Assembly (NCBI RefSeq): GCF_019090165.1
Contig: NZ_JAHRIB010000056.1
Location: forward strand, 26,398-90,397
Origin: Streptomyces sp. BV286
GTDB lineage: Bacteria > Actinomycetota > Actinomycetes > Streptomycetales > Streptomycetaceae
Direction: 5' to 3'
Length of the DNA: 64,000 bases
Shown: positions 62,271-64,000 of the stretch, in pieces
Numbering within the stretch: the first letter of the stretch is position 1
Layout of the letters: the number at the start of each line of letters is the position of its first letter
Notes under the pieces: model-generated
What the model was told of the DNA's origin: nothing
Seen by the model: the letters and a program-made list of their open reading frames with translations, nothing else
Database searches by the model: none
Program-made: the position numbers and the translations under genes

Positions 62271-63694
62271 GCACCCACGAGACCCCGGCCGCCCAGCCGG
62301 CCGCCACCGAGGGCTCCGCGTCCCCCACCCCGCTCCTCGTCCTCGACGTCGTCGGCCTCACCCCCCGTCTCCTCGACCACATGCCGCACCTCAAGTCCCT
62401 CGCCCGGTCCGGCTCCCGGGCCCACCTCGGGACGGTCCTGCCCGCCGTCACCTGCGCCGCCCAGTCCACCTTCCTCACCGGCACCCACCCTTCCGAACAC
62501 GGCATCGTCGGCAACGGCTGGTACTTCCGCGACCTCGGCGACGTACTGCTGTGGCGCCAGCACAACGGCCTGGTGTCCGGGGACAAACTGTGGGACGCCG
62601 CCCGGCGCGCCCACCCCGGCTACACGGTCGCCAACATCTGCTGGTGGTACGCCATGGGCGCCGACACCGACTTCACCGTCACCCCCCGTCCGGTCTACTA
62701 CGCCGACGGCCGCAAGGAACCCGACTGCTACACCCGGCCCCCGGCCCTGCACGACGAACTCACCGAGAAACTCGGCACGTTCCCCCTCTTCCACTTCTGG
62801 GGTCCGGGCGCCGACCTCGTCTCCAGCCAGTGGATCATCGACGCCACCCGTCACGTCATGAGCACCCGTCGGCCGGACCTGACCCTCTGCTACCTCCCCC
62901 ATCTCGACTACGACCTGCAGCGCTTCGGCCCCGACGACCCGCGCTCCCTCAAGGCGGCCGCCGACCTGGACACGGCCATGGCGCCCCTCCTCGACGACGC
63001 CCGCGCGGAAGGCCGGACGGTCGTCGCCCTGTCCGAGTACGGCATCACCCGCGTGGACCGCCCCGTCGACATCAACCGGGCACTGCGCCGCGCCGGCCTT
63101 CTCGAGGTGCACACGCAGGACGGCATGGAGTACCTCGACCCGATGGCGTCCCGTGCCTTCGCCGTCGCCGACCACCAGATCGCCCATGTCTACGTGCGCC
63201 GCCCCGAGGACCTGGAAGCCACGAAGGCCGCGCTCGCCGGTCTGCCCGGCATCGAGCAACTCCTCGACGACCAGGGCAAGAAGACCCACCACCTCGACCA
63301 TCCGCGCTCAGGCGAACTCGTCGCCGTGGCGGAGCCGGACGCCTGGTTCACGTACTACTACTGGCTCGACGACGCCCGCGCGCCCGACTTCGCCCAGCTC
63401 GTCGAGATCCACCGCAAACCCGGCTACGACCCGGTCGAACTCTTCATGGATCCGCTCGACCCGTACGTCAAGGTCAAGGCCGCGACCGCGCTGGCCCGAA
63501 AGAAGCTCGGCATGCGCTACCGCATGGCGGTCGTGCCCCTCGATCCCTCACCTATTCGAGGCAGCCACGGCCGCCTCCCCCTGAGCGACGACGAAGGTCC
63601 GCTCATCATCTGCTCCACCCCCCGCGCTGTCGGCGACCGCGTCGCGGCCACCGATGTGAAGTCACTGCTGCTCCGACTGGCCGGTCTCGACTGA
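62267..63694 (+). CDS. Alkaline-phosphatase-superfamily phosphodiesterase of the ebo-like operon
   Basis: A 475-residue type I phosphodiesterase/nucleotide pyrophosphatase-like enzyme. LLVLDVVGLTPRLLDHMPHL carries the first metal Asp. LPAVTCAAQSTFLTGTHPSE and HGIVGNGWYFRD carry the Thr nucleophile and next ligands. LPHLDYDLQRFGPDD, VVALSEYGITRVDRPVD and TYYYWLDDARAPDFAQ supply the remaining Asp/His sites. It would cut a phosphate ester or diester, consistent with dephosphorylating the lipid-linked or cyclitol intermediate. I believe the equivalent gene is EboF in other clusters, but this is from memory. GTG start coupled to eboE. No signal peptide, so it is cytoplasmic. Confidence 0.87.
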   Translation: MSTHETPAAQPAATEGSASPTPLLVLDVVGLTPRLLDHMPHLKSLARSGSRAHLGTVLPAVTCAAQSTFLTGTHPSEHGIVGNGWYFRDLGDVLLWRQHNGLVSGDKLWDAARRAHPGYTVANICWWYAMGADTDFTVTPRPVYYADGRKEPDCYTRPPALHDELTEKLGTFPLFHFWGPGADLVSSQWIIDATRHVMSTRRPDLTLCYLPHLDYDLQRFGPDDPRSLKAAADLDTAMAPLLDDARAEGRTVVALSEYGITRVDRPVDINRALRRAGLLEVHTQDGMEYLDPMASRAFAVADHQIAHVYVRRPEDLEATKAALAGLPGIEQLLDDQGKKTHHLDHPRSGELVAVAEPDAWFTYYYWLDDARAPDFAQLVEIHRKPGYDPVELFMDPLDPYVKVKAATALARKKLGMRYRMAVVPLDPSPIRGSHGRLPLSDDEGPLIICSTPRAVGDRVAATDVKSLLLRLAGLD

Positions 63695-63705
63695 CCGCCC
63701 CGAAC

Positions 63706-63723
63706 GGCGGGCATCGGCCCGCC
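63706..63723 (+). terminator. Weak hairpin after the ebo-like operon
   Basis: GGCGGGC (63706-63712) and GCCCGCC (63717-63723) with a 4-nt loop, 12 bp after the phosphodiesterase stop. No T tract, so termination may be incomplete and the gene at 63861 may be partly co-transcribed. Confidence 0.5.
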
Positions 63724-63733
63724 GGTCCCGCCC

Positions 63734-63765
63734 GATCCGTCCGTCACCTCTGATCCGTCCGTCAC
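63734..63765. repeat. Direct repeat GATCCGTCCGTCAC upstream of the last gene
   Basis: Two perfect 14-nt copies (63734-63747 and 63752-63765) with an 18-bp period, and a third diverged GATCCATCACGTCC right after. They lie about 110 bp before the ATG at 63861. Possible regulator binding array. Confidence 0.6.
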
Positions 63766-63860
63766 ATCCGATCCATCACGTCCGGCCGGTCTTTTCCGAC
63801 TGGTCCCCAGTGAAGCACCCGGCACTGACAACGCCCTCCCACACCGAGGAGTCTCCAGGC

Positions 63861-64000
63861 ATGAGCCGCACCAGCCGTACCTCCTTCACGGCCTCCACCA
63901 GCAAGAACGACGACCCCGAGCTCGCCCACCGCCTCAGCCGAAGAGGCATGCTCGGCGTCGCCGCCGGCGCCACCGCGGCAGCCCTGCTCGGCGCCGCCAC
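63861..64000 (+). CDS. Tat-exported protein, N-terminus only (runs off window)
   Basis: 46 codons are visible: a Ser/Thr-rich leader and LAHRLSRRGMLGVAAGATAA, a twin-arginine signal leading into a hydrophobic core. GAGGAG precedes the ATG. The mature protein lies beyond the window, so its function cannot be given. It could be the extracytoplasmic partner of the ebo-like operon or an unrelated secreted enzyme. Confidence 0.8.
   Translation, partial: MSRTSRTSFTASTSKNDDPELAHRLSRRGMLGVAAGATAAALLGAA

Overview
The window is high-GC DNA with near-saturated G/C third positions, GTG and TTG starts, Tat signals and CebR boxes, which together point to a Streptomyces chromosome. The order cellulases, fadD, formate dehydrogenase, fabH-like, ROK/ABC cluster and inositol-phosphate synthase-like gene resembles, from memory, part of the S. 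coelicolor SCO65xx region. I could not check this.

Layout. (1) 1-3.9 kb: a divergent secreted cellulase pair, GH48 (cut by the window edge) and GH6, both with CBM2, around one perfect and one imperfect CebR box. (2) 4-10.9 kb: a His-rich methyltransferase, a GT39-like membrane glycosyltransferase, a STAND-type NTPase with WD40 repeats, and an SDR oxidoreductase behind a promoter with a MerR-type 19-nt spacer. (3) 10.9-16.85 kb: a decayed accessory island. It holds a gene-tail fragment, an IS5-type transposase remnant, a 49-residue membrane peptide, an RHS gene broken by an amber codon and a deletion, a winged-helix regulator, a small secreted protein, a deoxyribosyltransferase-like protein and a truncated DnaN-like clamp with an in-frame TGA. 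(4) 16.86-19.6 kb: GH75 chitosanase, aldo/keto reductase and a Tat-secreted protein. (5) 19.7-26.9 kb: a branched-chain-amino-acid-type ABC importer in which both permeases and one ATPase are a single 1036-residue protein, beside an acyl-CoA ligase. (6) 27.2-33.4 kb: LysR with a divergent SBF-type transporter, a DUF4185-like protein, a secreted sialidase, and an isochorismatase-fold protein with no cysteine. (7) 33.6-43.8 kb: a formate dehydrogenase whose alpha subunit is split between two genes, FdhD, a ketopantoate-reductase-like enzyme, an oxalate/formate-type MFS carrier with a 53-residue partner, a KAS III-like enzyme and a GntR regulator whose probable operator recurs at the reductase/MFS promoters.

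(8) 44.3-55.7 kb: a sugar-utilisation cluster. It has a ROK regulator, a ribose-type ABC importer (ATPase, permease, lipoprotein), a Gfo/Idh/MocA dehydrogenase, a TIM-barrel isomerase, a secreted PQQ-type sugar dehydrogenase with PKD and carbohydrate-binding domains, and a ThuA-DUF1080 lipoprotein. The set fits catabolism through 3-keto-glycosides. (9) 55.8-63.7 kb: seven genes, mostly coupled by 1-4 nt stop/start overlaps, that look like an actinobacterial form of the poorly understood ebo system. They are a myo-inositol-phosphate-synthase-like enzyme, an EboC-type UbiA prenyltransferase, a xylose-isomerase-like TIM barrel, EboA, EboB (TatD-like), EboE and an alkaline-phosphatase-superfamily enzyme. 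The inositol-phosphate synthase sits where other ebo clusters have the EboD sugar-phosphate cyclase. This suggests a pathway that builds, prenylates, trims and exports a cyclitol, and it is the best candidate for an undescribed system here. A Tat-secreted protein starts at 63861 and runs off the end.
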